Of a stretch of DNA of 64,000 bases, positions 17,544 to 26,621 are shown piece after piece. Both the position numbers and the translations under genes were made by a program. The notes below the pieces were generated by a model, which ran no database searches, was not told the origin of the DNA, and saw only the letters and a program-made list of their open reading frames with translations. The DNA is from Lentzea jiangxiensis. GTDB lineage: Bacteria > Actinomycetota > Actinomycetes > Mycobacteriales > Pseudonocardiaceae. The stretch lies in assembly GCF_900104175.1 (NCBI RefSeq), contig NZ_FNIX01000001.1, positions 310,001 through 374,000 on the forward strand. The letters run 5' to 3'. Position 1 is the stretch's first letter. Each line of letters begins with the position of its first letter.

Positions 17544-18431
17544 ATGGCTATCTTCCTCAACGAGAACAGCAAGGTCATCGTCCAGGGCATGACCGGTGCC
17601 GAGGGCACCAAGCACACCAAGCGCATGCTCGCGTCCGGCACGAACATCGTCGGTGGCGTGAACCCGCGCAAGGCGGGCGAGAAGGTCGACTTCGACGGCA
17701 CCGTCCTCCCGGTCTTCGGCACCGTCAAGGAGGCCATGGAGGCCACCGGCGCGAACGTGACCGTGATCTTCGTCCCGCCGGCCTTCTCCAAGGCCGCCGT
17801 GGTCGAGGCCATCGACGCCGAGATCGAGCTGGCCGTCGTCATCACCGAGGGCATCCCGGTGCACGACACCGCCTACTTCTGGGCGCACGCCGTCGCGACG
17901 GGCAACAAGACCCGCATCATCGGCCCGAACTGCCCCGGCATCATCAGCCCCGGCAAGTCGAACGCCGGCATCATCCCCGCGAACATCGCGGGCTCCGGCA
18001 AGATCGGTCTGGTGTCGAAGTCCGGCACGCTGACCTACCAGATGATGCACGAGCTGCGGGACTTCGGCTTCTCCACCGCGATCGGCATCGGTGGCGACCC
18101 GATCATCGGCACCACGCACATCGACGCCCTGGAGGCCTTCGAGGCCGACGAGGACACCGTCGCGATCGTGATGATCGGTGAGATCGGTGGCGACGCCGAG
18201 GAGCGCGCGGCCGCGTACATCAAGGAGAACGTGACCAAGCCGGTCGTCGGCTACGTCGCGGGCTTCACCGCCCCCGAGGGCAAGACCATGGGCCACGCCG
18301 GTGCCATCGTCTCCGGCTCGGCGGGCACCGCGCAGGCGAAGAAGGAGGCCCTCGAGGCCGCCGGCGTCAAGGTCGGCAAGACGCCGTCCGAGACCGCCGC
18401 TCTGATGCGCGAGATCATGAACGCTCTCTGA
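17544..18431 (+). CDS. sucD: succinyl-CoA ligase (ADP-forming) alpha subunit
   Basis: 295 residues, normal length. Rossmann-type CoA-binding domain ([14 protein letters not shown] near the N-terminus; [11 protein letters not shown]) and the ligase domain with the phosphorylated histidine in GHAGAIVSG (His251). Forms the alpha/beta pair with SucC directly upstream; the two are one transcript ending at the hairpin 18454-18487. Confidence 0.98.
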   Translation: MAIFLNENSKVIVQGMTGAEGTKHTKRMLASGTNIVGGVNPRKAGEKVDFDGTVLPVFGTVKEAMEATGANVTVIFVPPAFSKAAVVEAIDAEIELAVVITEGIPVHDTAYFWAHAVATGNKTRIIGPNCPGIISPGKSNAGIIPANIAGSGKIGLVSKSGTLTYQMMHELRDFGFSTAIGIGGDPIIGTTHIDALEAFEADEDTVAIVMIGEIGGDAEERAAAYIKENVTKPVVGYVAGFTAPEGKTMGHAGAIVSGSAGTAQAKKEALEAAGVKVGKTPSETAALMREIMNAL

Positions 18432-18453
18432 TCCGCACAGTTCGGGCACCCCG

Positions 18454-18487
18454 GGGCCGGATTCCGAGTACTTTCGGAGTCCGGCCC
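18454..18487 (+). terminator. terminator after sucCD
   Basis: GGGCCGGATTCCGA (18454-18467), loop GTACTT, TCGGAGTCCGGCCC (18474-18487): 14-bp stem with one wobble pair, 22 bases after the sucD stop. Confidence 0.8.
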
Positions 18488-18623
18488 TCGCTCATGTGGC
18501 GGAACCGAGCCGATCGGTCCACCGTCTGAGCAGCTGGCACGAATCCGCAACCGCCTCCGCAGGAGCGGCGACGATCACTGCTAGCGTCTTGAGAATCACT
18601 CGGTTGGAGGAGGAGACCTCGAC

Positions 18624-19340
18624 ATGTCCGTGCCTTACGGCGCACCCCAGCAGCAGCCGCCGGGTCCGGCACAGCACCAGGCACCTCATCAGGCCCCTGG
18701 CGTCCCCGGCGCCAACAACATCAACCTGGGTCTGATCCTCCCGCTGGTCGCGGCCGGCCTCGGCCTGGTCGCGTACCTCGTCGCGTTCGCGGATGACGTC
18801 AGCGGCAACGTGACGTACCTGATCGCCGCCGGTCTGCTCGCGGGGCTCTCGGTCCTGCCGAACGTCCCGAAGGGCTTCATCCCGGTCGCCGCGGTCCTCG
18901 CGGCCGTCCAGACGATGCTGCAGTTGCAGGGCATCATCAAGTCGCCGTCCGTGCAGGGCCTCGACATCGTGCTGCTCATCGTGGCGTTGCTGGAGACGGC
19001 GGCCATCGTGCTCGCCTTCCTGCTCGCCGAGGGCATCGTGAAGTTCGAGCCGAAGCCCGCGAACCCGTACGCCGGTCACCCGCAGCAGCCGCAGGGCCAG
19101 CCCGGTGGCTGGAACCCGCAGTCCGGCGCGTTCCCGCAGCAGCACCAGCAGCAGCAGCAGCAGCACGCCGCGCCCCAGCAGGCGCCGCAGCAGTTCGGCC
19201 AGCAGCAGTTCGGTCAGCAGCCGCAGCAGCCCGCGCAGCAGCCGGGCCAGCCGCCGCAGCAGACCAGCTTCATGCCGCAGCCGGGCCAGTTCGGTTCGCC
19301 GGGCACGCCGCCCGGTGGCTTCGGCGGACCGCAGCAGTAA
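18624..19340 (+). CDS. DUF5336 membrane protein with Gln-rich tail (34-kDa antigen type)
   Basis: 238 residues. A Pro/Gln-rich N-terminus of 30 residues is followed by four membrane helices (about 35-150: LGLILPLVAAGLGLVAYLV, VTYLIAAGLLAGLSVLP, FIPVAAVLAAVQTM, VLLIVALLETAAIVLAFLL) and a cytoplasmic tail of about 85 residues dominated by Gln, Pro and Gly. Layout and position between sucD and perM match the mycobacterial Rv0954-type protein, a cell-division-associated membrane protein. A distinct terminator follows at 19379. Confidence 0.85.
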   Translation: MSVPYGAPQQQPPGPAQHQAPHQAPGVPGANNINLGLILPLVAAGLGLVAYLVAFADDVSGNVTYLIAAGLLAGLSVLPNVPKGFIPVAAVLAAVQTMLQLQGIIKSPSVQGLDIVLLIVALLETAAIVLAFLLAEGIVKFEPKPANPYAGHPQQPQGQPGGWNPQSGAFPQQHQQQQQQHAAPQQAPQQFGQQQFGQQPQQPAQQPGQPPQQTSFMPQPGQFGSPGTPPGGFGGPQQ

Positions 19341-19378
19341 GGGTCCGCACACCGTTCGTCCGCTGTAGTGATCTCCTT

Positions 19379-19412
19379 CAGGGGTGGTGCCGGATCTCCG
19401 GTGCCACCCCTG
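19379..19412 (+). terminator. terminator after the DUF5336 gene
   Basis: CAGGGGTGGTGCCGG (19379-19393), loop ATCT, CCGGTGCCACCCCTG (19398-19412): 15-bp stem including two wobble pairs. Confidence 0.75.
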
Positions 19413-19469
19413 TCGCATACCCCGGCGTGCCTGCCCCGAACGGCTCAGCCCGCCTGACACAGTGGGGAA

Positions 19470-21047
19470 ATGCCCGTGCTGCAACGCGACGTGACCCGCG
19501 AGGTCAACACCGTGCGCCCACCGGAGTTCTCGCGGTCCGAACGCGTGCGCGTGCTCGTCGCCGCCGCGGTCGGGTCGGTGGTCGTCGGGTACGCCGCGGT
19601 GGCCGCGGTCCTCGCGCTGGTCTCCGCGACGGCCGCGTACGCCGAGTTCTCGACCTCCGGCGTGCTCAGCGCCGCCGCTCCCGCGTGGCTGGCGGCGCAC
19701 CACGTGCCGCTGCGCTTCGACTCGGGCCAGTTCGGAGTCCTGCCGCTGCTGCCCACCGCGCTGCTGATGCTGCTGGTCGGCCGCACCGCCGCGGGCACCG
19801 CCGACCGCCTCGGGCTCTACGAGCCGCTGCAGGCGCGCGCTGTCGTGCTCAGCATCGCCGGCTCGCACGCCGTGGTGGGCGGCGCGATCGCGCTGGTCAT
19901 GGGTGACGGCGTCGTGCGCGCCACCCCGGCCGTCGCGTTCTTCGGCTGCGCCGCCGTCTCGGGTCTCGCCGCCACGATCGGCGTGGCCCGCCGCTGCGGC
20001 CTGGTCGAGATGGTGTTCGACAAGCTCGACCCGGTGGCGCTGCACGGCTTGCGCGCCGGGTTCATGGCGTTGTTCGCACTGGTCGGCGTCGGGTCGCTGG
20101 CGGTGGCGGCCGGGCTCGCCGTCTCCTGGCCGACGACCAGCGGGCTCTTCGCCGAGGCCGGTCAGTCGGTCGGCGTCGGTCTCGGCGTGTGGCTGCTGTG
20201 CCTCGGCTACCTGCCGAACGCGATCATCGCCGGGTTCTCCTACGTCGCGGGTGCCGGGTTCTCGCTGGGCGGGGTCGAGGTGTCGCCGACGCGGTTCGTC
20301 GGCGGCCCGGTCCCGCCGGTGCCGCTGCTGGCGGCGATGCCGGAGAACGCGCACGTGTGGACTCCCGTCGTGCTCCTGGGCGCCGCCGTGATCGGCGTGC
20401 TCGTCGGCTGGACCTGCCGCAAGGTGTCCGACCGGCCGGCCTCGCGGTTGCGCGCGGTGCTGGTCGCCGCGGTCACGGCCGGAGTCGGCAGCCTCGTGCT
20501 CGCCGCCACGGCCGGCGGACGGCTCGCGGGTGGCGCGTTCGACCCCGTGACGGTGCCGGCCGGTCTGCTCGGACTGCTGGTGGCGCTGTGGGTGCTCGTG
20601 CCGGGCGCGCTGGTCGCGTGGCTCGCCGGCACCCGCGCGAAGGCCGCGGTGGCGGTGAGCGGCGCCGAGTTCGTCGAGCCGGACCACGACGAGGACGCCG
20701 AAGCCGCCGACCAGGACGTCGTGTTCGAGGACGACGAGCTCACCGACCAGTTCGAGCAGCTCGAGGTCGTGGACGCCGACGAGTTCGAGGTCGAGGAGGA
20801 CCTCGACGCCGACGACTACTACGACGAGGACGAGTACGACGACTACGACGGCGAAGTGGACGCGGCCGGGGACTTCACCGACGAGGAGCTCGAAAACGGT
20901 GCCGGCGAAGAGGAAGAGCCCCTCGACGACGAGGCCGGACAAGACGACGGGGAACCCGCGGGTGACGAGGAGGACCTCGACGCGGAGTTCGACGAGGTGC
21001 TGGGCATGGAGCCGGAGGAGGACCTGGACGGCAAGGCCGGACGGTGA
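19470..21047 (+). CDS. perM: cell-division membrane protein PerM (DUF6350)
   Basis: 525 residues with about ten membrane helices over residues 25-390, matching the polytopic DUF6350/PerM family, which in mycobacteria stabilises the divisome component FtsB and is needed during persistence. Loops contain GYLPNAIIAGFSYVAGAGFSLGG, a conserved-looking stretch of the family. The last 135 residues are a strongly acidic cytoplasmic tail dominated by Asp and Glu; the tail differs from the compact mycobacterial end. Position between the DUF5336 gene and purN equals Rv0955. Confidence 0.85.
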   Translation: MPVLQRDVTREVNTVRPPEFSRSERVRVLVAAAVGSVVVGYAAVAAVLALVSATAAYAEFSTSGVLSAAAPAWLAAHHVPLRFDSGQFGVLPLLPTALLMLLVGRTAAGTADRLGLYEPLQARAVVLSIAGSHAVVGGAIALVMGDGVVRATPAVAFFGCAAVSGLAATIGVARRCGLVEMVFDKLDPVALHGLRAGFMALFALVGVGSLAVAAGLAVSWPTTSGLFAEAGQSVGVGLGVWLLCLGYLPNAIIAGFSYVAGAGFSLGGVEVSPTRFVGGPVPPVPLLAAMPENAHVWTPVVLLGAAVIGVLVGWTCRKVSDRPASRLRAVLVAAVTAGVGSLVLAATAGGRLAGGAFDPVTVPAGLLGLLVALWVLVPGALVAWLAGTRAKAAVAVSGAEFVEPDHDEDAEAADQDVVFEDDELTDQFEQLEVVDADEFEVEEDLDADDYYDEDEYDDYDGEVDAAGDFTDEELENGAGEEEEPLDDEAGQDDGEPAGDEEDLDAEFDEVLGMEPEEDLDGKAGR

Positions 21048-21092
21048 CGTCCTAGGCTGCTCCTGAGCTGCTGCAACGACCAGGAGTAGACG

Positions 21093-21710
21093 CTGAGCAC
21101 CGAACTTCGGCTTCCCACACCGGCGCGCGTCGTCGTACTCGTCTCCGGTTCCGGAACCCTCATGCAGGCCCTGCTGGACGCCGACCTCCCGATCGAGGTG
21201 GTGGCCGTCGGCGCCGACCGCGAGAACATCGAGGGCCTCGAGCGCGCCGAACGCGCCGGGGTGCCGCACTTCGTCGTGAAGCTGCGCGACCACGCCGACC
21301 GCACGGCCTGGGACGCCGCCCTCACCGAGGCCGTCGCGTCGCACGAGCCCGACCTGGTCGTGTCCGCCGGCTTCATGAAGATCATCGGCGAGCAGTTCCT
21401 CGCCCGCTTCGGCGGCCGGATGATCAACACCCACCCCGCGCTGCTGCCGGCCTTCCCCGGCGCGCACGGCGTGCGGGACGCCCTGGCCTACGGCGTGCAC
21501 GTCACCGGCTCGACGGTGCACCTGGTCGACGCGGGCGTCGACACCGGGCCGATCCTCGCGCAGGAGGCAGTCGCCGTCGAACCCGGCGACACCGAGGAGA
21601 CCCTGCACGAACGCATCAAGGTCGTCGAACGCCGGCTGCTCGTCGAGACAGTCGGCCGACTCGCCCGCGAGGGCTGCACCGTGAACGGACGAAAGGTGAG
21701 CATTCCGTGA
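21093..21710 (+). CDS. purN: phosphoribosylglycinamide formyltransferase
   Basis: Third step of purine synthesis: formyl transfer from 10-formyl-THF to GAR. The conserved N-terminal strand and loop [18 protein letters not shown] lies partly before the first ATG (21162), so translation must begin earlier. Reading backwards, the only plausible start before the in-frame TAG at 21087 is CTG at 21093, which has an AGGAG ribosome site (21082-21086) with a 6-base spacer; no ATG, GTG or TTG is available. Catalytic Asn and His are in [12 protein letters not shown] and the Asp in [13 protein letters not shown]. 205 residues, normal length. The stop overlaps purH by GTGA. Confidence 0.95.
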   Translation: MSTELRLPTPARVVVLVSGSGTLMQALLDADLPIEVVAVGADRENIEGLERAERAGVPHFVVKLRDHADRTAWDAALTEAVASHEPDLVVSAGFMKIIGEQFLARFGGRMINTHPALLPAFPGAHGVRDALAYGVHVTGSTVHLVDAGVDTGPILAQEAVAVEPGDTEETLHERIKVVERRLLVETVGRLAREGCTVNGRKVSIP

Positions 21711-23278
21711 GCACTCCTGCCGAGAGGCGACCGGTCCGCCGGGCCCTGATCGGGGTCTCCGACAAGGCCGGCCTGCTGGAACTGGCCACCGGCCTGCACG
21801 CGGCCGGAGTCGAGGTCGTCTCCACCGGCGGCACCGCGAAGGTGCTGGCCGACGCGGGCGTCCCCGTGACGCCGGTCGAGCAGGTCACCGGGTTCCCCGA
21901 GTGCCTCGACGGCCGCGTCAAGACGCTGCACCCGCGCGTGCACGCCGGTCTGCTCGCGGACCTGCGCAAGGACTCGCACGTCGAGCAGTTGCGTGAGATG
22001 GACATCGCGCCGTTCGACCTGCTGGTCGTGAACCTGTACCCGTTCACGCAGACCGTCGCGTCCGGCGCGAGCCCCGACGAGTGCGTCGAGCAGATCGACA
22101 TCGGCGGCCCCGCGATGGTCCGCGCCTCGGCGAAGAACCACGCCAACGTCGCCGTCGTCGTCGACCCCTCCCGCTACGGGTGGGTGCTGGAGAACGTCCG
22201 CGAGGGTGGCTTCACCCTGGCCGACCGGCAGAAGCTGGCCGCGGACGCGTTCCGGCACACCGCGACCTACGACGTGGCCGTGGCGTCCTGGATCGGCACC
22301 GAGCTGGCGCCGGACGACGAGGGCAGCGGCTTCCCCGGCTGGGTCGGCGCGACCTGGAACCGCTCGAACGTGCTGCGCTACGGCGAGAACCCGCACCAGA
22401 GCGCCGCGATCTACACGCAGGGCGACGGCCGCGTGGGCCTGGCGTCGGCGAAGCAGTTGCACGGCAAGGAGATGTCGTACAACAACTACCTCGACGGCGA
22501 CGCCGCGTGGCGTGCCGCGTGGGACCACGAGCTGCCGTGCGTCGCGATCATCAAGCACGCCAACCCGTGCGGCATCGCGGTGTCCGAGCTGAGCATCGCG
22601 GACGCGCACCGCAAGGCGCACGAGTGCGACCCGCTCAGCGCGTTCGGCGGCGTCATCGCGGCGAACCGCGAGGTCACCGTCGAGATGGCCGAGTTCGTCT
22701 CGGAGATCTTCACCGAGGTCGTCATCGCTCCGTCCTACGAGGACGGTGCGGTCGAGGTGTTGCAGCGCAAGAAGAACGTGCGCCTCCTCGTGGCCGAGCC
22801 CCCGGCGCGCGGTGGCGCCGAGATGCGCCCGGTGTCCGGCGGCCTGCTGCTGCAGCAGCGCGACGCCGTCGACGCCTCCGGTGACTCGCCGGAGAACTGG
22901 ACGCTGGCGGCCGGCAAGCCCGCGGACGAGAAGACGCTGGCGGACCTCGAGTTCGCCTGGCGCGCCATCCGCGCGGTGAAGTCGAACGCGATCCTGCTGG
23001 CGAACGACGGTGCCACCGTCGGCGTCGGCATGGGCCAGGTCAACCGGGTCGACTCGTCGCACCTCGCGGTGAAGCGCGCCGGTAAGCGGGCCGAGGGCGC
23101 GGTCGGCGCGTCCGACGCGTTCTTCCCGTTCCCGGACGGCCTCGAAGTGCTGCTGGAGGCCGGCGTGCGCGCGGTCGTGCAGCCCGGTGGTTCGGTGCGC
23201 GACCCCGAGGTGATCGCGAAGGCCGAGGAGGCGGGCGTCACGCTGTACCTGACGGGTACGCGGCACTTCGCCCACTGA
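21707..23278 (+). CDS. purH: bifunctional AICAR formyltransferase / IMP cyclohydrolase
   Basis: 523 residues, last two steps to IMP. The N-terminal MGS-like cyclohydrolase domain ([46 protein letters not shown]) is followed by the formyltransferase domain with [14 protein letters not shown], the KHANPCG catalytic Lys-His, and a C-terminal [12 protein letters not shown]. Starts with GTG in the GTGA overlap with purN, so the two are translationally coupled. A very strong hairpin follows. Confidence 0.98.
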   Translation: MSTPAERRPVRRALIGVSDKAGLLELATGLHAAGVEVVSTGGTAKVLADAGVPVTPVEQVTGFPECLDGRVKTLHPRVHAGLLADLRKDSHVEQLREMDIAPFDLLVVNLYPFTQTVASGASPDECVEQIDIGGPAMVRASAKNHANVAVVVDPSRYGWVLENVREGGFTLADRQKLAADAFRHTATYDVAVASWIGTELAPDDEGSGFPGWVGATWNRSNVLRYGENPHQSAAIYTQGDGRVGLASAKQLHGKEMSYNNYLDGDAAWRAAWDHELPCVAIIKHANPCGIAVSELSIADAHRKAHECDPLSAFGGVIAANREVTVEMAEFVSEIFTEVVIAPSYEDGAVEVLQRKKNVRLLVAEPPARGGAEMRPVSGGLLLQQRDAVDASGDSPENWTLAAGKPADEKTLADLEFAWRAIRAVKSNAILLANDGATVGVGMGQVNRVDSSHLAVKRAGKRAEGAVGASDAFFPFPDGLEVLLEAGVRAVVQPGGSVRDPEVIAKAEEAGVTLYLTGTRHFAH

Positions 23279-23284
23279 TCTTCT

Positions 23285-23330
23285 CGACGCGAAGGGGCCG
23301 CCTCCTGGTGGAGGCGGCCCCTTCGCGTCG
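23285..23330. terminator. strong bidirectional terminator
   Basis: CGACGCGAAGGGGCCGCCTC plus C (23285-23305), loop TGGT, and its exact complement 23310-23330: a perfect 21-bp stem between the convergent purH and the gene ending at 23331. It begins 6 bases after the purH stop. Confidence 0.9.
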
Positions 23331-24080
23331 CTACAGCTTCGCGACCAGCTCTTCGGCGATGCCCTTCGCGGCAGCCTCGAGCTCCGCCGGGTCGGGTTTG
23401 CTGTTGGTGAACAGACCCGCGTCCCAGCCGGAGATGTCGACCTCCGCGACGGTGTCGCCCTTGCGCACGACGACCGAGAGCTCGGTGAACGCCGAGTTCG
23501 TCTCCGCCAGCACCGCCGCGGCCTCGTCCCCGAGTCCTTCCAGCGGCTTCTGCCGCGGGCTGCTCTGGGTGTTGGCCATGTTCTGCCCGACGATCCGGTC
23601 GAACTCGCTCTCCGCGTCCTCCTGCCCCCGGGAGACGAAGACCGTGGTGCTGCGCTGGCCCGAGCCGTCGACGCCCTTGGTCTGGTTCCACCCGCAGGTC
23701 GTGTGCGTGCCCCTCGCCAGCTTCGACTCGCGCGAGGCGAGGCCGTTCGGGTTCGTCGTGCGCGCCTTGGCCAGCGCGGCCTCGGAGACGGTGCCGCACG
23801 CCGCAGGCAGCTTGTCTGCGCGTTTGGGGCTGCCGCTGCTCCCGTTGACGTTGAGGTGGACCACCAGCGCGGTGACGGCGCCGCCGAGCACCAGCACGCC
23901 GAAGAGAATTCCGACGACCAGCGGTGCTTTGCTCTTCACGGGTGGTCGCGGTGGACCCCAGCCGGGCTGGTGCGGGTGGCCCGGCTGCGGCTGCCAGCCC
24001 TGCTGCTGCTGTGGCTGCCAGCCCTGCGCTGGAGGCGGCGGTGGCTGCCGGTGCCAGCCGTGCGGAGGTGGTTGGTTCAC
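23331..24080 (-). CDS. Pro/Gln-rich single-pass membrane protein
   Basis: 249 residues from the GTG ending at 24080 (MNQPPPHGWHRQ). The first 55 residues are cytoplasmic and made of Pro, Gln, Gly and Trp repeats of the form GWQPQ. One membrane segment (APLVVGILFGVLVLGGAVTALVV) follows. The outer domain (about 80-249) contains two cysteines (AACGTVSEAAL and HTTCGWNQ) that may form a disulfide and resembles the DUF3558-like secreted domains of actinobacteria. Function unknown; it may bind SH3 or FHA partners through the Pro-rich tail (inference). Confidence 0.78.
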   Translation of the reverse strand: MNQPPPHGWHRQPPPPPAQGWQPQQQQGWQPQPGHPHQPGWGPPRPPVKSKAPLVVGILFGVLVLGGAVTALVVHLNVNGSSGSPKRADKLPAACGTVSEAALAKARTTNPNGLASRESKLARGTHTTCGWNQTKGVDGSGQRSTTVFVSRGQEDAESEFDRIVGQNMANTQSSPRQKPLEGLGDEAAAVLAETNSAFTELSVVVRKGDTVAEVDISGWDAGLFTNSKPDPAELEAAAKGIAEELVAKL

Positions 24081-24213
24081 GGTTTCCCCAGTTCCAGGTC
24101 CTGTTCGGGCCACGGTAGAGGACAGCCCGGACGTGTGTGGCCGTGTCCACCAAAAGGGTGAGGCTCCGGCATTGACACCAGGGTGCGTCCACGCGCTACG
24201 ATCATGGCATCGT

Positions 24214-24229
24214 TCGAACAAGAGTTCGA
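24214..24229 (+). promoter_or_regulatory. LexA (SOS) box of the imuA'-imuB-dnaE2 operon
   Basis: TCGAACAAGAGTTCGA is a perfect match to the actinobacterial LexA operator TCGAAC-N4-GTTCGA. It lies 75 bases before the imuA' start. DNA damage should induce the three genes downstream. Confidence 0.92.
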
Positions 24230-24304
24230 ATAAGCAAGTCGCCGAACTTCCCGCGGCGGCCGTGCACAGGGGTGCGCACGGCCGGAGACGGGAGGTGGGT
24301 GGAA

Positions 24305-25048
24305 GTGTCCAGGTCGGCAACGGCGTCGTTGGCCGCGCTCGGGGTGAACCCGGCCAGCGAGCTGACCAGCACCACCACCGACCAAGCCACGGGGCGGGTG
24401 CTGCCGGTTCGCGGGGAACTGGCGGGCCTGCTGCCGTGGGGCGGCTTGCGGCGGGGCAGCACGGTGTCGGTGGGCGGATCGACATCGTTGCTGCTCGCCC
24501 TGCTCGCGGACGCGACCGCGGACGGCCGCTGGGCCGCCGTGGTCGGTCTGCCCGGGGTGGGGGTGCTGGCCGCGGCCGAACTGGGTGTCTCGGTGCAACG
24601 GCTGGCACTGGTCCCGCAGCCCGGCTCCGACCCCGGTCCGGTGATCGCGGCCCTGCTGGACGGCATCGACCTGGTGGCCGTCGCCTGCCCACTGCCTCCC
24701 TCCCTCGCCCGGCGCCTCACGGCCCGCGCGAGACAACGCCGGGCCGTGCTCATCGCCTTCGGGCCCTGGCCCTCGGCGGACGTGGAGCTGACAGCGGAGT
24801 CCGTGCGCTGGAACTCTCTCGACGACGGCGCGGAGACGTTGCGGCGTCAGGAGATCAGCGTGCGCAGCGGTGGCCGCGGCTCGGCGGGCGAGCCACGGCG
24901 CGTACTGCTGTCCTTCGGTGCGGAGGAAATCGAGCTCCCGCTGGTGGCCGGTGGACCGGCCGGATCCGACGAGCCGGCTGATGCCGGTCCGGACCGGGCC
25001 GACGAACTGGCCACCAGGCGGGCTACAACCTGGGGCCGTCCCGCGTGA
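24305..25048 (+). CDS. imuA': ImuA' mutasome accessory protein
   Basis: 247 residues from the GTG at 24305, which has GGGAGG 9 bases upstream; a GTG at 24272 would add 11 residues. The central part is a RecA-like core without a proper Walker A (GGSTSLLLALLADATADGRWAAVV), as usual for the actinobacterial ImuA' type, which binds ImuB and is required for damage-induced mutagenesis. It overlaps imuB by GTGA. The LexA box upstream and dnaE2 downstream support the call. Confidence 0.88.
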   Translation: MSRSATASLAALGVNPASELTSTTTDQATGRVLPVRGELAGLLPWGGLRRGSTVSVGGSTSLLLALLADATADGRWAAVVGLPGVGVLAAAELGVSVQRLALVPQPGSDPGPVIAALLDGIDLVAVACPLPPSLARRLTARARQRRAVLIAFGPWPSADVELTAESVRWNSLDDGAETLRRQEISVRSGGRGSAGEPRRVLLSFGAEEIELPLVAGGPAGSDEPADAGPDRADELATRRATTWGRPA

Positions 25049-26547
25049 AGGACACCCGTCTGATCGCGGTCTGGAGTCCCGACTGGCCCGTCGTCGCCGC
25101 CTGCACCGCCACCGGCACCGCTGCGCACGTGCCGGTGGCGGTCGTCGACGGCAACGAGGTCGTGTCCGCCTCGGCCGTGGCGCGCAGGGAGGGCATCCGC
25201 CGGGCCATGCGCAAACGCGCGGCCCAGGCGGTGTGCCCGGAGCTCGTCACGTTCGAGCACGACCCGCAGCGCGACGCGCGGTACTTCGAGCCGGTCGCGG
25301 AGGCCGTCGAGGAGCTCGCCCCCGGCGTCGAGGTGGTGCAGCCGGGGCTGGTCGCGGTGCCGGCGCAGGGCCCGGTCACCTACTTCGGGTCCGCGGAGCA
25401 GGTGGCCGAATGCATCGTCGACCACGTCGCGGCGCGGACCGGCACCGAGGTCCAGGTGGGGCTGGCCGACAGCCTGTTCGCGGCGACGAAAGCCGCGCAC
25501 CGCGGCGTGGTCGTGCCGCAGGGCCGGACCGCGGAGTTCCTGGGACCGCTCGGTGTGCACGAGCTCGACGCGCCCGAACTGGTCGACCTGCTCAGGAGGC
25601 TCGGCCTGAAGACGCTCGGCGCGTTCGCCGAGATCCCGGAGAAGTCCGTGACGACGCGGTTCGGCGGTCCGGCGACGAGACAGCACCGCCTCGCCAGGGG
25701 ACTGCCGGAACGGCCGCTCGACAAGCGCAGGCCCGCGCCCGAGCTCGCCGTCGCGGAAACCTTCGACGAGCCGGTCGGGCGCATCGACTCGGCCGCGTTC
25801 GCCGCGAAGGTGCTGTCGGAACGGCTGCACGAGAACCTCTCCGCCCGCGGTCTCGCCTGCACGCGGCTCGGCATCCACGCCCGCACCGAGAACGGCGAGG
25901 AGCTGCACCGGGTGTGGCGGGCCGCGGAACCGTTGACGCCCAGGGGGATCGCGGACCGGGTGCGCTGGCAGCTCGACGGCTGGCTGACCCGCGAACGCCT
26001 CACGTCGGGCATCAGGACGCTCACCCTCGAACCGGCCGAGGTCGTCGACGGCACCGCGTTGCAGCTCGGGTTGTGGGGCCACGACGACGAACGCGCGGTG
26101 CGGGCGTTGCTGCACGTCCAGGGCCTGCTCGGACCGGACGGCGTGCTCACCCCGGTGCTCGACGGCGGCCGCGGGCCGAAGGAGCGGGTGAGGCTCGTGC
26201 CGTGGGGCGACGAACGCACCCCGGTCAGGAACCCGGACCACCCGTGGCCAGGCCGGCTCACCAGGTCGCCCGCGACGCTCGCCGACGACCCGGCCGAGCT
26301 GGAGGACGAGAACGGCGTCGACGTCGGTGTGACCGGCCGGCTCGAGCTCACCGCGCGGCCGAAGAAGCTGGTCGTCAGGGGCCGGGCGCGGGAGATCACG
26401 GCGTGGGCGGGGCCGTGGCCGGTCGACGAGCGGTGGTGGGCGCCGGACCCGCACCGGGCCGCGCGCGTGCAGGTGCAGACGAACGAGCAGGCGTTCCTGC
26501 TGGTCCGCAGGGACCAGAGGTGGTTCCTGGAAGGGGTGTACGACTGA
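25045..26547 (+). CDS. imuB: ImuB, inactive Y-family polymerase-like protein
   Basis: 500 residues. Fold of Y-family polymerases, but the metal-binding acidic residues are missing: the first strand reads IAVWSPDWPVVAA where active enzymes have a D-x-D/N, and no S-x-D-E motif is seen. This is expected for ImuB, which serves as adaptor joining DnaE2 to the beta clamp and ImuA'. A helix-hairpin-helix/palm-finger part (LLRRLGLKTLGAFAEIP) is present, and the C-terminal WFLEGVYD tail is family-typical. It is followed by a TGATG overlap with a tiny ORF. Confidence 0.93.
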   Translation: MKDTRLIAVWSPDWPVVAACTATGTAAHVPVAVVDGNEVVSASAVARREGIRRAMRKRAAQAVCPELVTFEHDPQRDARYFEPVAEAVEELAPGVEVVQPGLVAVPAQGPVTYFGSAEQVAECIVDHVAARTGTEVQVGLADSLFAATKAAHRGVVVPQGRTAEFLGPLGVHELDAPELVDLLRRLGLKTLGAFAEIPEKSVTTRFGGPATRQHRLARGLPERPLDKRRPAPELAVAETFDEPVGRIDSAAFAAKVLSERLHENLSARGLACTRLGIHARTENGEELHRVWRAAEPLTPRGIADRVRWQLDGWLTRERLTSGIRTLTLEPAEVVDGTALQLGLWGHDDERAVRALLHVQGLLGPDGVLTPVLDGGRGPKERVRLVPWGDERTPVRNPDHPWPGRLTRSPATLADDPAELEDENGVDVGVTGRLELTARPKKLVVRGRAREITAWAGPWPVDERWWAPDPHRAARVQVQTNEQAFLLVRRDQRWFLEGVYD

Positions 26548-26621
26548 TGCAGGACGAGTACTGGGACCTGGTGGAGAGCCTGGTCCCGTTGCCGCGCAGG
26601 GCAGCTGACCGAGAGCGCTGA
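26547..26621 (+). CDS. 24-residue coupled micro-ORF in the mutasome operon
   Basis: Reads MQDEYWDLVESLVPLPRR then AADRER and stop. Its ATG overlaps the imuB stop (TGATG, 26545-26549) and its stop overlaps the dnaE2 ATG (TGATG, 26619-26623), so it is tied to both neighbours by one-base stop/start overlaps. The first half is acidic and amphipathic, the second half basic. It may encode a short mutasome peptide or only keep ribosomes moving from imuB to dnaE2. No family is recognised. Confidence 0.55.
   Translation: MQDEYWDLVESLVPLPRRAADRER

Noticed and set aside
18492-21608. Minus-strand frame of 1038 codons
   Set aside because: Runs antisense through the DUF5336, perM and purN genes; product is a low-complexity mixture of Arg, Gly, Glu and Val with no domain.
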